52,763 nt of DNA from an uncultured Prochlorococcus sp. (GCA_902626435.1 CACOFO010000004.1:1-52763), one strand, 5' to 3'. Numbered from the stretch's first letter, positions 8,815 through 18,183 are shown. Numbers and translations: made by a program. Notes: generated from the letters alone by a model not told the origin.

Positions 8815-10745
8815 CTACTTTTTCTGAGACTTATTTCGATTTGATCAATTAATTTCCTTGCTTCTTCAATAGTCAATTTTTTTTGATCAATTGCTGATTC
8901 AGTATTAATTCTTATAGATTCGACCAAAGAAGCTGAACTGTAATCCAATAATTGTAAAATTTCAGATTTACTGTCTTCTTTAATAATATTTTTAACCTTA
9001 TATGAATCATTTTGATTGATATCAATATGAACTACGTTTGTATTGCCGAATAAATTATGCAAATTTCCTAATGCTTCTTGATAGGCTCCAGTCAAGAAAA
9101 TTCCAACTAGATAATCCTTATCTTGCTCTGGCTTATGTAAATTTAATAGTGATTTAATTTTCCCATCATCAATAAAATTATTTAGTTTCCCATCTGAATC
9201 ACAAGTTAAATCTGCAAAGTTGCCTTTGCAGTGAGGCTCTTCTAAGTGCCTATGTATTGGTACTATTGGGAAAATCTGATTGATTGCCCAGCTATCAGGA
9301 ATAGATTTAAAGATAGATAAATTTGCATAATAAGTTGATGCAAGAGTTTCAGTAATTTCAGATAAATCAGGGTGATTGATTTCATGATTATTAAGGTTAT
9401 TAGCAATTTCTTTTGCGCAAGCCCAGGTCAGTTCTTCGGCATAAGCTCGCTCTGCTAAACTTAAAAATCCTAATCTAAAGGCAACTAAGCAATCTTCTTT
9501 AAACTTTTTTGCATCATTCCATAGTTCAATTATTTGAGATAAATTTATTTTTTTATTTTTAATTTTTTTTAATTCATAGAAAGTTTCAAGTAAATTTGTA
9601 ATGATTAATTGTTGATTTTTTTTATCAAGGATTTGTAGTTTGGAACTAACATGGCTTGTTCCTAAAACATTAAAAATTAAAACTGAACAATGACTAATTA
9701 TTGCTCTTCCACTTTCTGAGATTATGGTTGGATGCTTGATATTATTTAATTCACATGAATCTTTAATGGTTGCAATTACATCATTAGCATAATTTTGAAG
9801 CGAATAATTAGTAGAAGTGTTGGAGGAGGTTTTAGTTCCATCAAAATCTATTCCTAATCCTCCCCCAACGTCGATATATTGCATTGGAGCTCCTAGTTTG
9901 CATAGTTCGACATATATTTGACTCGCTTCTTGTAATGCGTCTTTGATCACAGCAATATCACTTATTTGACTTCCTATATGAAAATGGAGCAATTTCATTT
10001 CGTTTATAAGATTTGCTTCTTTTAGTTCTTTTATTGTCGACATAATTTCTGGGATTGATAATCCAAATTTGGAATTATCTCCAATAGATTTGCTCCACCT
10101 GCCACTACTTTTACTTGATAACTTTGCTCTAATTCCTATCAATGGAGTCGCGTTAAGTTCTTGAACTGCTTGAATAATTCTTTTTACCTCATCTTTTTGT
10201 TCAATAACTATTATTGGATTCTTGCCTAGTTTTCTGGCCAAAGTAGCAATCTCAATATATTTTTTATCTTTATAACCGTTGCAAATCAATAATGAATTTT
10301 GGTTTTCAAGAAGGGAAAGGCCAATTAATAGTTCTGATTTACTTCCTACTTCTAAACCAAAATTCCATTGGCTACCAAACTCTATTATCTTTTCTAGGAC
10401 ATTTTTCTGTTGATTACATTTGACAGGAAAAACGCCTTGATAAATGTTTTTATATTTATAAGTTTTTATTGCTTTTAAAAAAGAGTCATGTAATGCATTT
10501 ATTCGATCTTTCAAGATATCATTAAATCTTATGATTAATGGTGGATTTATTTCTCTACTTTTTAGTTCTTTGACAAGCTTAAAAAGATCAATCTTATTTT
10601 CAGAATTTATATCTTTAGTTACTGATATATTTCCTTTGGAATTTATAGAAAAATATTTATCTCCCCATTTGTCTATCTTGTAAGTCGAAATACTATCTTC
10701 AATAGTCCATATATCATTTAATTTTTTTGGCTCAAAATTAGTCAA
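8799..10745 (-). CDS. speA: Biosynthetic arginine decarboxylase (PLP)
   Basis: Decarboxylates L-arginine to agmatine, the first step of the plant/bacterial polyamine route. At 648 residues it has the typical SpeA length. The N-terminal [12 protein letters not shown] carries the PLP-binding Lys. The glycine-rich [12 protein letters not shown] is the phosphate-binding loop, and the [11 protein letters not shown] region near the C-terminus is characteristic. The start appears to be TTG at 10745, since no in-frame ATG precedes it. It runs toward and overlaps alaS by 16 nt. Cytosolic. Confidence 0.95.
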   Translation of the reverse strand: MTNFEPKKLNDIWTIEDSISTYKIDKWGDKYFSINSKGNISVTKDINSENKIDLFKLVKELKSREINPPLIIRFNDILKDRINALHDSFLKAIKTYKYKNIYQGVFPVKCNQQKNVLEKIIEFGSQWNFGLEVGSKSELLIGLSLLENQNSLLICNGYKDKKYIEIATLARKLGKNPIIVIEQKDEVKRIIQAVQELNATPLIGIRAKLSSKSSGRWSKSIGDNSKFGLSIPEIMSTIKELKEANLINEMKLLHFHIGSQISDIAVIKDALQEASQIYVELCKLGAPMQYIDVGGGLGIDFDGTKTSSNTSTNYSLQNYANDVIATIKDSCELNNIKHPTIISESGRAIISHCSVLIFNVLGTSHVSSKLQILDKKNQQLIITNLLETFYELKKIKNKKINLSQIIELWNDAKKFKEDCLVAFRLGFLSLAERAYAEELTWACAKEIANNLNNHEINHPDLSEITETLASTYYANLSIFKSIPDSWAINQIFPIVPIHRHLEEPHCKGNFADLTCDSDGKLNNFIDDGKIKSLLNLHKPEQDKDYLVGIFLTGAYQEALGNLHNLFGNTNVVHIDINQNDSYKVKNIIKEDSKSEILQLLDYSSASLVESIRINTESAIDQKKLTIEEARKLIDQIEISLRKSSYLSE

Positions 10746-10867
10746 TTTATGTTTTAGTGATTAATAAAGGTTTCTTAAAATAAATCAAAACAATATCTTT
10801 TATTTTAATGATTACTTGCCAAGTTACCACCCAAAAGTTGAATATACATAGAGTGATTATTAACAAA

Positions 10868-11326
10868 ATGACAAAAGAGAGAACCTTTATTGCAATTAAA
10901 CCAGATGGTGTTCAAAGAGGATATGTTGCCGAAATTATTGGCAGATTTGAAAAAAAGGGATTTAAATTGGCCGGATTAAAGCAATTAATTCCATCAAAAG
11001 ATCTTGCTCAAAATCATTATGGAGTACATAGAGAGAGACCTTTTTTTGGTGATTTAGTAGACTTTATTTCAAGTGGTCCTGTTGTAGCAATGGTGTGGGA
11101 AGGCGAGGGAGTTATTTTGAGCGCTAGAAAACTAATAGGTGCAACGAAACCCCTTGAAGCAGAGCCTGGAACAATTAGAGGTGATTTAGCTATTGATATT
11201 GGTAGGAATATTATTCATGGTTCTGATGGAGAAGATACAGCAAAATTCGAAATTGATCTATGGTTCAATGAAGAGGAATTATGTGAGTGGGAAACTTCTG
11301 ATTCGAAATGGCGATCAGAAAATTAA
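10868..11326 (+). CDS. ndk: Nucleoside diphosphate kinase
   Basis: Transfers the gamma-phosphate of ATP to NDPs through a phospho-histidine. The catalytic His is in NIIHGSDG (H117 from this start), and the N-terminal [13 protein letters not shown] is diagnostic. The frame is open back to an ATG at 10808, but the family starts at MTKERTF, so 10868 is chosen. This gives 152 residues, the standard length. The extra 20 codons are judged to be leader. It converges with thiO, leaving only 3 nt between stops. Confidence 0.96.
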   Translation: MTKERTFIAIKPDGVQRGYVAEIIGRFEKKGFKLAGLKQLIPSKDLAQNHYGVHRERPFFGDLVDFISSGPVVAMVWEGEGVILSARKLIGATKPLEAEPGTIRGDLAIDIGRNIIHGSDGEDTAKFEIDLWFNEEELCEWETSDSKWRSEN

Positions 11327-11329
11327 AAT

Positions 11330-12439
11330 TTAAATTTCAAATCGATCCAAACTAAATTTTTTTAAAAAGTTTTTTTCTATTTCTTTGAGATTTTTATTTT
11401 CAACTATTTTCAAAAGAAGATCACTTGTTATTGCAGAAAATAAAACTCCATTTCTGTAATGTCCCGTAGCTATAAAAAGGTTTTCAATTTTTGATTTTCC
11501 AATTATTGGTTTTAGATCTGGAGTGCAAGGTCTGAATCCCCACCAATGTTCCATCTGCGGCCAATTAATAGCTTCTGGCAATAAGGAGTGAATGCCTTCT
11601 TGCAGTTTTTTTATTCCATCAGGAGTATTGCCTTTGTTAAATTTTGAATCTTTTTCAACCGTCGCTCCAACGATTATAAGTCCGTCATCACGAGGAACTA
11701 GATAAGTTTTTGGACCAAAAATTACTCTTTTTAAAAAATTTGTTGGACCTTGTATTGATAGCATTTGTCCCTTTACAGGAAAGACAGGAATCTTATTAAA
11801 AATTTTTTTACTCCAAGCACCACTGCATATAATTGCTTTTTCGCAGTTAATTTTTTTTAATTCCCCAGTTGCACATAAAACTGTTGCACCAGTAATTTTG
11901 TTTTTTTCTAATGTCAAATCCTCTACTTCTGATCCCTCTTGAAATTCGACTCCATGCAAGGAGCATGCTCTCTCAAGAGCACGCATCAGTCTTCTTCGGT
12001 TATCTATTTGACCATCTTGTTCAAAAAGTAAACCATGTTTCCAAATAGAATTAATTCCATTAATTTCTGTTTGAAGATCTTTGTAATTTAGATATTTTCC
12101 ATATTCATAAGTGGGAAACTCTTCAAGATCTTCTTTATTTTTAAAAGGAACTACTATGCCACATTTTTTTAAACCGCACTTAATATTACTATCTTGTTCA
12201 ATACTTTTTATCCACTTTGGAATTAGACTTTGACTTTCTTGGCCAAATTTTAGTAATTCATCTTCGAGACCTTCGGCATGAGTAGCTAACATTCCTGCAG
12301 CAACAAATCCAGCTGATTCATTTCTGTTTTTGCTTAAAACTAAAACTTTGTAGTTATTTCTAGAAAATTCATAAGCAATAGATAATCCTAAAAGTCCACC
12401 GCCAATTATTAATATTGAGTTTTTTGTTTCTTGTGTCAT
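11330..12439 (-). CDS. thiO: Glycine oxidase ThiO (FAD-dependent, DAO family)
   Basis: A 369-residue FAD enzyme of the D-amino-acid oxidase/glycine oxidase family. ThiO oxidises glycine to iminoglycine (dehydroglycine) for the thiazole ring of thiamine. The Rossmann motif IIGGGLLGLSIAYEFSR is at the N-terminus. Further support comes from GFVAAGMLATHAEG, WWGFRPCTPDLKPIIG and the FAD-contacting ATGHYRNGVLFS. Some cyanobacteria fuse ThiO to ThiG; here it stands alone. No other thi gene is in the window, so assignment over other DAO-family oxidases rests on overall resemblance. Confidence 0.85.
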   Translation of the reverse strand: MTQETKNSILIIGGGLLGLSIAYEFSRNNYKVLVLSKNRNESAGFVAAGMLATHAEGLEDELLKFGQESQSLIPKWIKSIEQDSNIKCGLKKCGIVVPFKNKEDLEEFPTYEYGKYLNYKDLQTEINGINSIWKHGLLFEQDGQIDNRRRLMRALERACSLHGVEFQEGSEVEDLTLEKNKITGATVLCATGELKKINCEKAIICSGAWSKKIFNKIPVFPVKGQMLSIQGPTNFLKRVIFGPKTYLVPRDDGLIIVGATVEKDSKFNKGNTPDGIKKLQEGIHSLLPEAINWPQMEHWWGFRPCTPDLKPIIGKSKIENLFIATGHYRNGVLFSAITSDLLLKIVENKNLKEIEKNFLKKFSLDRFEI

Positions 12440-12518
12440 TTAATAATTAATATTTTTATTTGTGTTTTGGTCCTCTTTTCCTTTATATCCAATAATATTA
12501 ATAAAGAGACTTTTGATA

Positions 12519-13991
12519 ATGAACAATTTGGAATCTTGGGAAGCTGTGATTGGTTTGGAAACTCATGTACAGCTTAATACGAAAAGTAAAATATTTACAT
12601 CTGCCTCAACAGCTTTTGGTGATGCACCTAATACTCATATAGATCCTGTAGTTTGTGGGTTACCAGGAACTCTTCCAGTTTTGAATGAGACTGTTCTTGA
12701 GTATGCTGTAAAAACTTCTTTAGCATTAAATTTAAATGTTGCAGAACATTGTAAATTTGATAGAAAACAATATTTTTATCCTGATCTGCCTAAAAATTAT
12801 CAAATTTCACAATTTGATGAGCCACTAGCTGAAAATGGCTGGTTAGAGGTTGAAATAATTGAAAAGGACAAAGAACCTTACATCAAAAAAATTGGTATAG
12901 AAAGGCTACATATGGAAGAAGACGCCGGAAAACTAGTCCATTCAGGTAGTGATAGCTTAGCTGGTTCTAAATATTCTTTAGTTGATTACAATCGTGCCGG
13001 AATAGCACTTTGTGAGATTGTAAGTAAACCAGATATTAGATCAGGTAGAGAGGCATCTGAATATGCTTCAGAAATTAGAAGAACTGTTAGATATCTAGGA
13101 GTATCAGACGGAAATATGCAAGAGGGTTCATTGCGATGTGATGTCAATATTTCAGTTAGAAAAGGACCTAATGCTCCTTTTGGCACCAAAGTGGAAATAA
13201 AGAATATGAATTCATTTTCTGCAATTCAAAAGGCTTGTGATTATGAAATAGCCAGACAAATAGAAGTTTATGAAAATGGAGGAAAAATTTTCCAAGAAAC
13301 AAGGTTATGGGATGAAGCTAAGCAATTAACAAAAACTATGAGAAGGAAAGAAGGCAGTAGCGACTATAGATATTTTCCTGATCCTGACTTAGGACCAATC
13401 GAAATAACACAAGCCCAAAAAGAAATATGGTTAAAAGAACTTCCAGAATTACCTTCAAAGAAAAGAAATAAATACGTAAGTGAATTTGGATTATCTGCAT
13501 ATGATGCAAGGGTAATTTCTGATGAAATCAACATGGCAAACTTTTTTGAAGAAACAGTAGCTTATGGTGCTGAGGCCAAACTAGCTTCAAATTGGGTAAC
13601 AAGTGATATTGTGGGTTATTTAAAATCAAATAAACTTAGTTTTAGTGACTTAAAACTTAGTCCTGAAAATCTTGCTGAAATGATTAGCATGATTTCAAAT
13701 AATACTATCAGTGGAAAAATTGCAAAAGAAATTTTACCTGAACTAATTCAAAAAAATATTTCTCCGAAAAAATTAGTTGAAGAAAAAGGGTTAGCTATGA
13801 TATCTGATTCCTCAACTATTTTACCAATAATTGATGAACTTATAACTGAACATCCAGATGAGGTTCAAGCATTTAGGAATGGTAAATCTAAATTACTTGG
13901 TTTTTTTGTAGGTCAACTTATGAAACGAACAAAAGGTAAAGCTGACCCTAAACTTGCAAATAAACTTCTTGCAGAAAAATTGAATAGCTAA
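12519..13991 (+). CDS. gatB: Aspartyl/glutamyl-tRNA(Asn/Gln) amidotransferase subunit B
   Basis: Subunit B of GatCAB, which converts Glu-tRNA(Gln) and/or Asp-tRNA(Asn) to the amidated forms. GatB binds the tRNA and activates the acyl group. The diagnostic N-terminal VIGLETHVQLNTKSKIF is present, as are CGLPGTLPVLN, EGSLRCDVNISVR and a helical YqeY-like tail. The frame extends upstream to 12462, but MNNLESWEAVIGLE at 12519 fits the family start and gives 490 residues. It converges with coaE, 4 nt between stops. Confidence 0.96.
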   Translation: MNNLESWEAVIGLETHVQLNTKSKIFTSASTAFGDAPNTHIDPVVCGLPGTLPVLNETVLEYAVKTSLALNLNVAEHCKFDRKQYFYPDLPKNYQISQFDEPLAENGWLEVEIIEKDKEPYIKKIGIERLHMEEDAGKLVHSGSDSLAGSKYSLVDYNRAGIALCEIVSKPDIRSGREASEYASEIRRTVRYLGVSDGNMQEGSLRCDVNISVRKGPNAPFGTKVEIKNMNSFSAIQKACDYEIARQIEVYENGGKIFQETRLWDEAKQLTKTMRRKEGSSDYRYFPDPDLGPIEITQAQKEIWLKELPELPSKKRNKYVSEFGLSAYDARVISDEINMANFFEETVAYGAEAKLASNWVTSDIVGYLKSNKLSFSDLKLSPENLAEMISMISNNTISGKIAKEILPELIQKNISPKKLVEEKGLAMISDSSTILPIIDELITEHPDEVQAFRNGKSKLLGFFVGQLMKRTKGKADPKLANKLLAEKLNS

Positions 13992-13995
13992 AGCT

Positions 13996-14613
13996 TCAAA
14001 GAATTTCTCTTATTGTCTTGATCCATTCATTTTTATCATCTGAATTATCTAAAATGATGTCTGAAAATTTTCTTTTTTTTTCAAAACTTAATTGAAGATT
14101 TATAGATTCGTATGCTTCTTTTTCGCTAATTTTATCTCTTGTAATAAGTCTTTTTTTTTGCAATTCTTTAGGACATTTAACTAACCATATTTCAGTACAA
14201 ATATCTTCAAATTTTGCTTCAAATAATAATGGAATAACTAATAATATAGTTTGATTATTTTTGTATTGACTGCATTCTTCTATCATTTTTTCTTTAATTA
14301 ATGGGTGAAGTAGTTTGTCAAGCCATTCTTTACTTTCTAAATGTTTAAAAATAATTTTCCTTAAAAGTTTTCTGTTTATTACCCTTTCTGAATTGTTCTT
14401 ATTATCAATAATTTTATTTCCAAAATAATCTAAAATTTTCTTATATCCATATGTATTTGGTTTGATTAATTCTCTTGATAAATTATCTGCATCTAATATA
14501 GGAATGTTTTTATGTTTTCTAATGTAATTAGTTATGGTTGTCTTCCCACTGGCAATTCCTCCAGTTAAACCAATTCTTCTTTGGTTGTTTTTTGATTTTT
14601 GAAGAATATCCAT
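13996..14613 (-). CDS. coaE: Dephospho-CoA kinase
   Basis: Last step of CoA synthesis: phosphorylates the 3'-OH of dephospho-CoA with ATP. The P-loop IGLTGGIASGKTT is near residues 13-25, and DADNLSREL supplies the acidic catalytic residue. At 205 residues it is normal for the family. It is Lys/Ile/Asn-rich, as expected in this AT-rich genome. It is divergent from argJ across 76 nt. Another CoA-pathway gene, coaX, lies at 48321-49007. Confidence 0.93.
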   Translation of the reverse strand: MDILQKSKNNQRRIGLTGGIASGKTTITNYIRKHKNIPILDADNLSRELIKPNTYGYKKILDYFGNKIIDNKNNSERVINRKLLRKIIFKHLESKEWLDKLLHPLIKEKMIEECSQYKNNQTILLVIPLLFEAKFEDICTEIWLVKCPKELQKKRLITRDKISEKEAYESINLQLSFEKKRKFSDIILDNSDDKNEWIKTIREIL

Positions 14614-14689
14614 ATAATTAATAATAATCCAATAACCTGTTTCTTTAGTATTAAAGAGTAGTTAGTATGAATTAAAATACAAAAAAAGT

Positions 14690-15928
14690 TTGAGCCAGTT
14701 AAATTCCAATTGGTCGTTTGTTGATGACAGTAAGGTAACACCTAAGGGGTTTCTTTTTGCTGGGATATCTGCTGGATTAAAAGCTTCTGATAAAAAAGAT
14801 TTAGCACTAATACTCGCTCCAGAAGGAAGCATTTTTAGTGGGATGTTTACCCAATCAGTAGTTCGCGCGTCTTGTGTAGATATTTGTGAGGAAAGGATTA
14901 AAACAAATTCAGGTTTTGTACGAGCAATACTTATTAATTCTGGTCAAGCAAATGCATGTACAGGAAATCTTGGAATTCAACATTTTCAAATTGCTACATC
15001 AAAGATTGCGGAACTTTTAGGAATAAAAGAAGAAGAAGTTTTAATGTGTTCAACTGGTGTAATTGGTGTTCCAATACAAATAAATGCTTTAGTAAAAAAT
15101 TTACCGAATTTAGTAAGTGATTTAAAAAGTAATAATTTTCAAAATGCAGCAGAAGCAATTTTAACTACTGATTTGACTTTGAAAAAAGTTTTAATAGAGA
15201 CGATTATTCAAGGTAGAAAAATAAAAATAGCGGGATTTGCAAAAGGTTCAGGAATGATTTACCCGAATATGGCTACAATGCTTGCTTTTCTAACCTGTGA
15301 TGCGGGTATTCAAAAAGAAGAATGGGATAAAATGATTGCTATTGCGGTGAAAAAATCTTTTAATGCAATATCAGTTGATGGAGAGACAAGCACAAATGAT
15401 TCTTTTGTTGGAATAAATGCAGGAGAGAAAATTGAAAAAAGGTTTTTTCCAATTATCCAAAAAGGGATTGATATTGCATGTCTAAACTTGGCAAAAAATA
15501 TTGCAAGGGATGGAGAGGGAGCAAATTGTCTATTAGAAGTTTTGGTTCAAGGTGCAAAAAATACTGATGATGCAATTATGCTCGCCAAATCTATTTGTAA
15601 TTCTGCCTTAGTAAAAACCGCGATACATGGTTGTGATCCGAATTGGGGACGAATCATTTCTGCTGCAGGTAATTCTGGAGTTAAATTCAATTTTAATGAA
15701 GTTGATTTGTTTATAGGTAATACTCAGATTCTGGAAAACGGCGAGTTAAATCAATATGATCCACAAAAAGTCACAGACTATATTAAGTCCAGAATGAATG
15801 GTAGATATTTAGTTGATGATATTGTCAAAATTATGATTAATCTAAATTCGGGCGGATCGAAAGGTACAGCTTGGGGGTGTGATCTTTCTAAAAAATATGT
15901 TGAAATAAATAGCGAATACACTACCTAA
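14690..15928 (+). CDS. argJ: Bifunctional ornithine acetyltransferase / N-acetylglutamate synthase
   Basis: Transfers the acetyl group from N-acetylornithine to glutamate, recycling acetate in arginine synthesis. At 412 residues it is full length. The precursor self-cleaves before the catalytic Thr in the conserved NMATMLAF, predicted here between A195 and T196. KGSGMIYPNMATM and GCDPNWGRIISAAG are family hallmarks. The start is TTG at 14690; MSQLNSNWSF is a plausible N-terminus and no ATG fits better. The 3' end (YVEINSEYTT and stop) is echoed 1.26 kb downstream at 17161-17193. Confidence 0.95.
   Translation: MSQLNSNWSFVDDSKVTPKGFLFAGISAGLKASDKKDLALILAPEGSIFSGMFTQSVVRASCVDICEERIKTNSGFVRAILINSGQANACTGNLGIQHFQIATSKIAELLGIKEEEVLMCSTGVIGVPIQINALVKNLPNLVSDLKSNNFQNAAEAILTTDLTLKKVLIETIIQGRKIKIAGFAKGSGMIYPNMATMLAFLTCDAGIQKEEWDKMIAIAVKKSFNAISVDGETSTNDSFVGINAGEKIEKRFFPIIQKGIDIACLNLAKNIARDGEGANCLLEVLVQGAKNTDDAIMLAKSICNSALVKTAIHGCDPNWGRIISAAGNSGVKFNFNEVDLFIGNTQILENGELNQYDPQKVTDYIKSRMNGRYLVDDIVKIMINLNSGGSKGTAWGCDLSKKYVEINSEYTT
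15896..15928 (+). repeat. argJ 3' end, left copy of a direct repeat
   Basis: These 33 bp encode YVEINSEYTT plus stop, the end of argJ. A second copy at 17161-17193 matches at 26 of 33 positions by hand count. The last 21 bp (AATAGCGAATA.. to the stop) differ only at two third-codon positions, and the second copy still reads NSEYTT-stop. The arrangement resembles attL/attR at a gene 3' end. Confidence 0.65.
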
Positions 15929-15975
15929 CCCCAAACTGTGCTCATAGCAGTAGATTACAAGGATAGAAAAATCAA

Positions 15976-15995
15976 TATAACACTAATGTAACACT
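15976..15995 (+). repeat. Short repeat pair (TATAACACTAAT, TGTAACACT), left side
   Basis: TATAACACTAAT (15976-15987) is directly followed by TGTAACACT (15987-15995), about 50 nt beyond the argJ stop. The same two words recur at 17098-17120 in swapped order (TGTAACACC then TATAACACTAAT), just inside the second argJ-tail copy. Paired motifs just inside both ends of a duplicated target resemble recombinase arm sites, but this is inference. The rest of 15929-16077 holds no gene I can see. Confidence 0.4.
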
Positions 15996-16077
15996 AGATT
16001 TCCATTTGAAATATTTGTAAAGATTACGATTTAGTAGACTGCAAATTATGATGAAAATTTTTTATTAAACAATTTAT

Positions 16078-16908
16078 ATGAAAGAAGATAAATCTATTTT
16101 TTTAAGGAAAATACGCTCTTTAAATGTAAAAAATAGTGATATGTGGGTAAATGAAGCATTATTTGGTTTTTTTCATATAAAAGAATTTTGTAAAAAACTT
16201 AAAAAAAATGATAATGTTTTAGAAATTGGTTGCGGTAGTGGCATACTGCTAAATTTATTATTAGAAAAATTTAAAGATATAAATTTTGAAGGGATAGAAC
16301 CCTTTGGAGATGGATTCAGTTCTCTAACAAAATTGAACTCATTATCAAAAAAAAATGGAGTATCTATTAAAAATATTGGATATGAAGAATTATCCTATAG
16401 TCGTAAATATGATTTAATTTTTTGCGTCAATGTTTTTGAACATCTTTATGATTGGCGGAACTTTTTAGACAATATTAGTTATCTATTAACACAAGATGGA
16501 AAAATGATAGTCCTATGTCCAAATTATGGTTTTCCATATGAAAGTCATTTTAGAGTTCCTATTTTATTTAATAAAGGAATAACATCCTTAATTTTTCAAA
16601 AATATATTAGAAGTTATGAAAAGAAAAACGAATGCATTGGCTTATGGAAATCACTTAATTTTGTAAAAAAAAGAGAGGTTATTAATCATATTAAAGATTC
16701 AATTCATACCAAAAATCTAAAAATTTATGATAATTTATCAATCTTAGATTTTTTGGTTGAAAGAATCATGAATGATCGAGAATTCAGAAAAAGACAAAAA
16801 ATAGTAGGTGCAATTGCAATTTTCCTTAAAGGTTTAGGGATCTTGAATATTTTTAAACTTTTTCCAAATTTTATACCTTATATGAAATTAGAATTTTCTA
16901 AGAAATAA
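16078..16908 (+). CDS. Class I SAM-dependent methyltransferase, substrate unknown
   Basis: A 276-residue methyltransferase of the Methyltransf_11/23 type. The SAM-binding motif I is NVLEIGCGSGILLNLL (about 47-62), with an acidic motif II in NFEGIEPFGDG and the CVNVFEHLYDW stretch after strand 4. The C-terminal third (about 170-276) is Lys/Ile/Phe-rich and unlike the core. Such enzymes often methylate cell-surface sugars or lipids, or small molecules; none can be chosen here. The gene stands alone between two copies of the argJ 3' end and is very AT-rich, so it looks like an accessory insertion. Confidence 0.8.
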   Translation: MKEDKSIFLRKIRSLNVKNSDMWVNEALFGFFHIKEFCKKLKKNDNVLEIGCGSGILLNLLLEKFKDINFEGIEPFGDGFSSLTKLNSLSKKNGVSIKNIGYEELSYSRKYDLIFCVNVFEHLYDWRNFLDNISYLLTQDGKMIVLCPNYGFPYESHFRVPILFNKGITSLIFQKYIRSYEKKNECIGLWKSLNFVKKREVINHIKDSIHTKNLKIYDNLSILDFLVERIMNDREFRKRQKIVGAIAIFLKGLGILNIFKLFPNFIPYMKLEFSKK

Positions 16909-17160
16909 TCTTTGGTTTAATTATAAGTTGTGTTGACTCCTGCTTTGCCTTTTTCGGTGTATAACTTCCGAATAATTCTTTATATCTTCTTCCGTTTGAT
17001 TAATCTCTCTAAATGTAACTAACTCAAGAGGTCTTTATAACTTTTTCATACCACTACTCTAGTCATATCAGTGTGTTTTGTTAGTTGACTGAAACTTTGT
17101 AACACCTGTATAACACTAATTTTGTAGTAGTGATGCTAGTCATACCAATAGATTTGGGGT
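16909..17160. other. Non-coding stretch with short repeats and a possible decayed ORF
   Basis: No intact gene is seen. On the minus strand 16921-17034 is open for 37 codons (RPLELVTFREIN... to ...RQSRSQHNL) but has no start codon, so it may be a remnant. CTAGTCATA(T/C)CA occurs twice (17059-17070 and 17136-17147). TGTAACACC (17098-17106) and TATAACACTAAT (17109-17120) echo 15976-15995. TTTGGGGTTA at 17153 is the inverse of TAACCCCAAA at the argJ stop. The density of repeats fits the edge of an inserted segment. Confidence 0.4.
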
Positions 17161-17193
17161 TATGTATGTATCAATAGCGAATATACTACTTAA
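17161..17193 (+). repeat. Second, imperfect copy of the argJ 3' end
   Basis: Read in frame this gives Y-V-C-I-NSEYTT-stop, matching the argJ C-terminus YVEINSEYTT. Two of the seven differences are synonymous third-position changes near the stop. It lies between the accessory methyltransferase region and the membrane protein gene, whose own stop codon (17186-17188, other strand) falls inside it. There is no similarity upstream to the rest of argJ, so this is a tail fragment and not a gene duplicate. Confidence 0.65.
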
Positions 17194-17428
17194 GTTTTAG
17201 TAAATCTATTGGTAGATATTCATTTATATAAAGAAACAGTATTGTTAAAGTTCCAATTACAGAACCGATAAAACCTCCAAAAAAATTAACTAATAATCCA
17301 GATTGTCTGATTATTGTTTCTTCGTTTTTTTCTTCTTCAAAATTAGGCGAATCAACTACTTTTAAGCGCTGATTGGTTGTTGGGTCTTTAAGTTGTTGGT
17401 GTCGGATGAGGGCTTCGAAATCAGGCAT
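17186..17428 (-). CDS. Small membrane protein overlapping parA-like gene
   Basis: About 80 residues from MPDFEALIRHQQLK. The frame is open to an ATG at 17452, eight codons earlier. It has an acidic hydrophilic N-terminal half, then one or two hydrophobic segments in GLLVNFFGGFIGSVIGTL and TILFLYINEY. It overlaps the 3' end of the ParA-like gene by 67 nt in another frame on the same strand, suggesting translational coupling. I do not recognise the family. A membrane partner for the ParA ATPase is possible but inferred only from the overlap. Its stop codon sits inside the argJ-tail repeat. Confidence 0.55.
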   Translation of the reverse strand: MPDFEALIRHQQLKDPTTNQRLKVVDSPNFEEEKNEETIIRQSGLLVNFFGGFIGSVIGTLTILFLYINEYLPIDLLKLK

Positions 17429-18033
17429 GGAATTTGTGAGGCAATTGAACAATAAGCAGACCAGCCCGTCATTCGCCGGGGATCTGATCTACCTAAATCG
17501 TCTACAGCTTCAAATACAGCATTACCCGTGGCTTCTGCTTTATCAAATGCTGAAAGTAAGGGTATAAATGTATCAAAAACATATAAATCAAAATTTTCTA
17601 GAGCTGCTTTGGCTTGTTGCGCTGCTTTTTGCTGTCTAAAATCAACTTTTACTATTACTACTGCATGGTTAACTTTTAAGTTACTTAATAAATTAGATAG
17701 TTCAACAGTTAATTCAACCGATCTTGCTTTTGCAGTTGTAGGTAAGATAACTAAATCTGAACCATATGCTAAGTGTTTAAGTTCTTCTGGATCACTGCTA
17801 GCCTGGCCATCAGTTATTACAATTTCTGATGATCTTGATGCTTTAGCAGCTGAACTGACGGGGAAAACTGGAAATGGAAGATTGCCTCTTGATGCGTAAG
17901 CTAATGCAGATCTATTCTTGTCGGCATCGACGATGCAAACTTTTTTACCTTCAGAATGCCAAACACTAGCAAGGTGAATACTTGTGCAGGTCTTGGCCAC
18001 TCCCCCTTTTTGTCCGCAAACGGTAATGAACAA
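17362..18033 (-). CDS. ParA/MinD-family ATPase (orphan, short)
   Basis: A 223-residue P-loop ATPase of the ParA type. The deviant Walker A is CGQKGGVAKTCTS (signature Lys at 9, catalytic Lys at 14), followed by CIVDADKNRSALAYA (Walker A') and LVILPTTA. The family forms dynamic gradients on DNA or membranes to position cargo. There is no parB-like gene or parS cluster beside it. It is shorter than typical chromosomal ParA (about 250-270), matching the orphan ParA group that positions organelles or plasmids. The overlapping small membrane protein is the only obvious partner. The 3' part has several GC-richer codons compared with neighbours. Confidence 0.85.
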   Translation of the reverse strand: MFITVCGQKGGVAKTCTSIHLASVWHSEGKKVCIVDADKNRSALAYASRGNLPFPVFPVSSAAKASRSSEIVITDGQASSDPEELKHLAYGSDLVILPTTAKARSVELTVELSNLLSNLKVNHAVVIVKVDFRQQKAAQQAKAALENFDLYVFDTFIPLLSAFDKAEATGNAVFEAVDDLGRSDPRRMTGWSAYCSIASQIPCLISKPSSDTNNLKTQQPISA

Positions 18034-18183
18034 TTTTTTATTATTATTTCTCTTACTTTGGAGAATAATTTCTTAATGTCAAGAGAAATTGATTTTTAAT
18101 GCCTTAAAACTTATTTTTTGAAATATTTTTAAGAGGTTAGTTTTGTAAGATAACCATATAAAGTTCATTTTTTAAAAAGGCTT

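Noticed and set aside
10808-10867. Upstream extension of ndk
   Set aside because: The 20 extra residues are unlike any [10 protein letters not shown] at 10868 is the family start.
12462-12518. Upstream extension of gatB
   Set aside because: Family N-terminus begins at MNNLESWEAVIGLE.
16921-17034. 37-codon open frame on the minus strand
   Set aside because: No start codon and no recognisable domain; at most a remnant.
17528-17899. 123-codon plus-strand ORF
   Set aside because: Exact antisense of the ParA-like gene; composition is a mirror of it.
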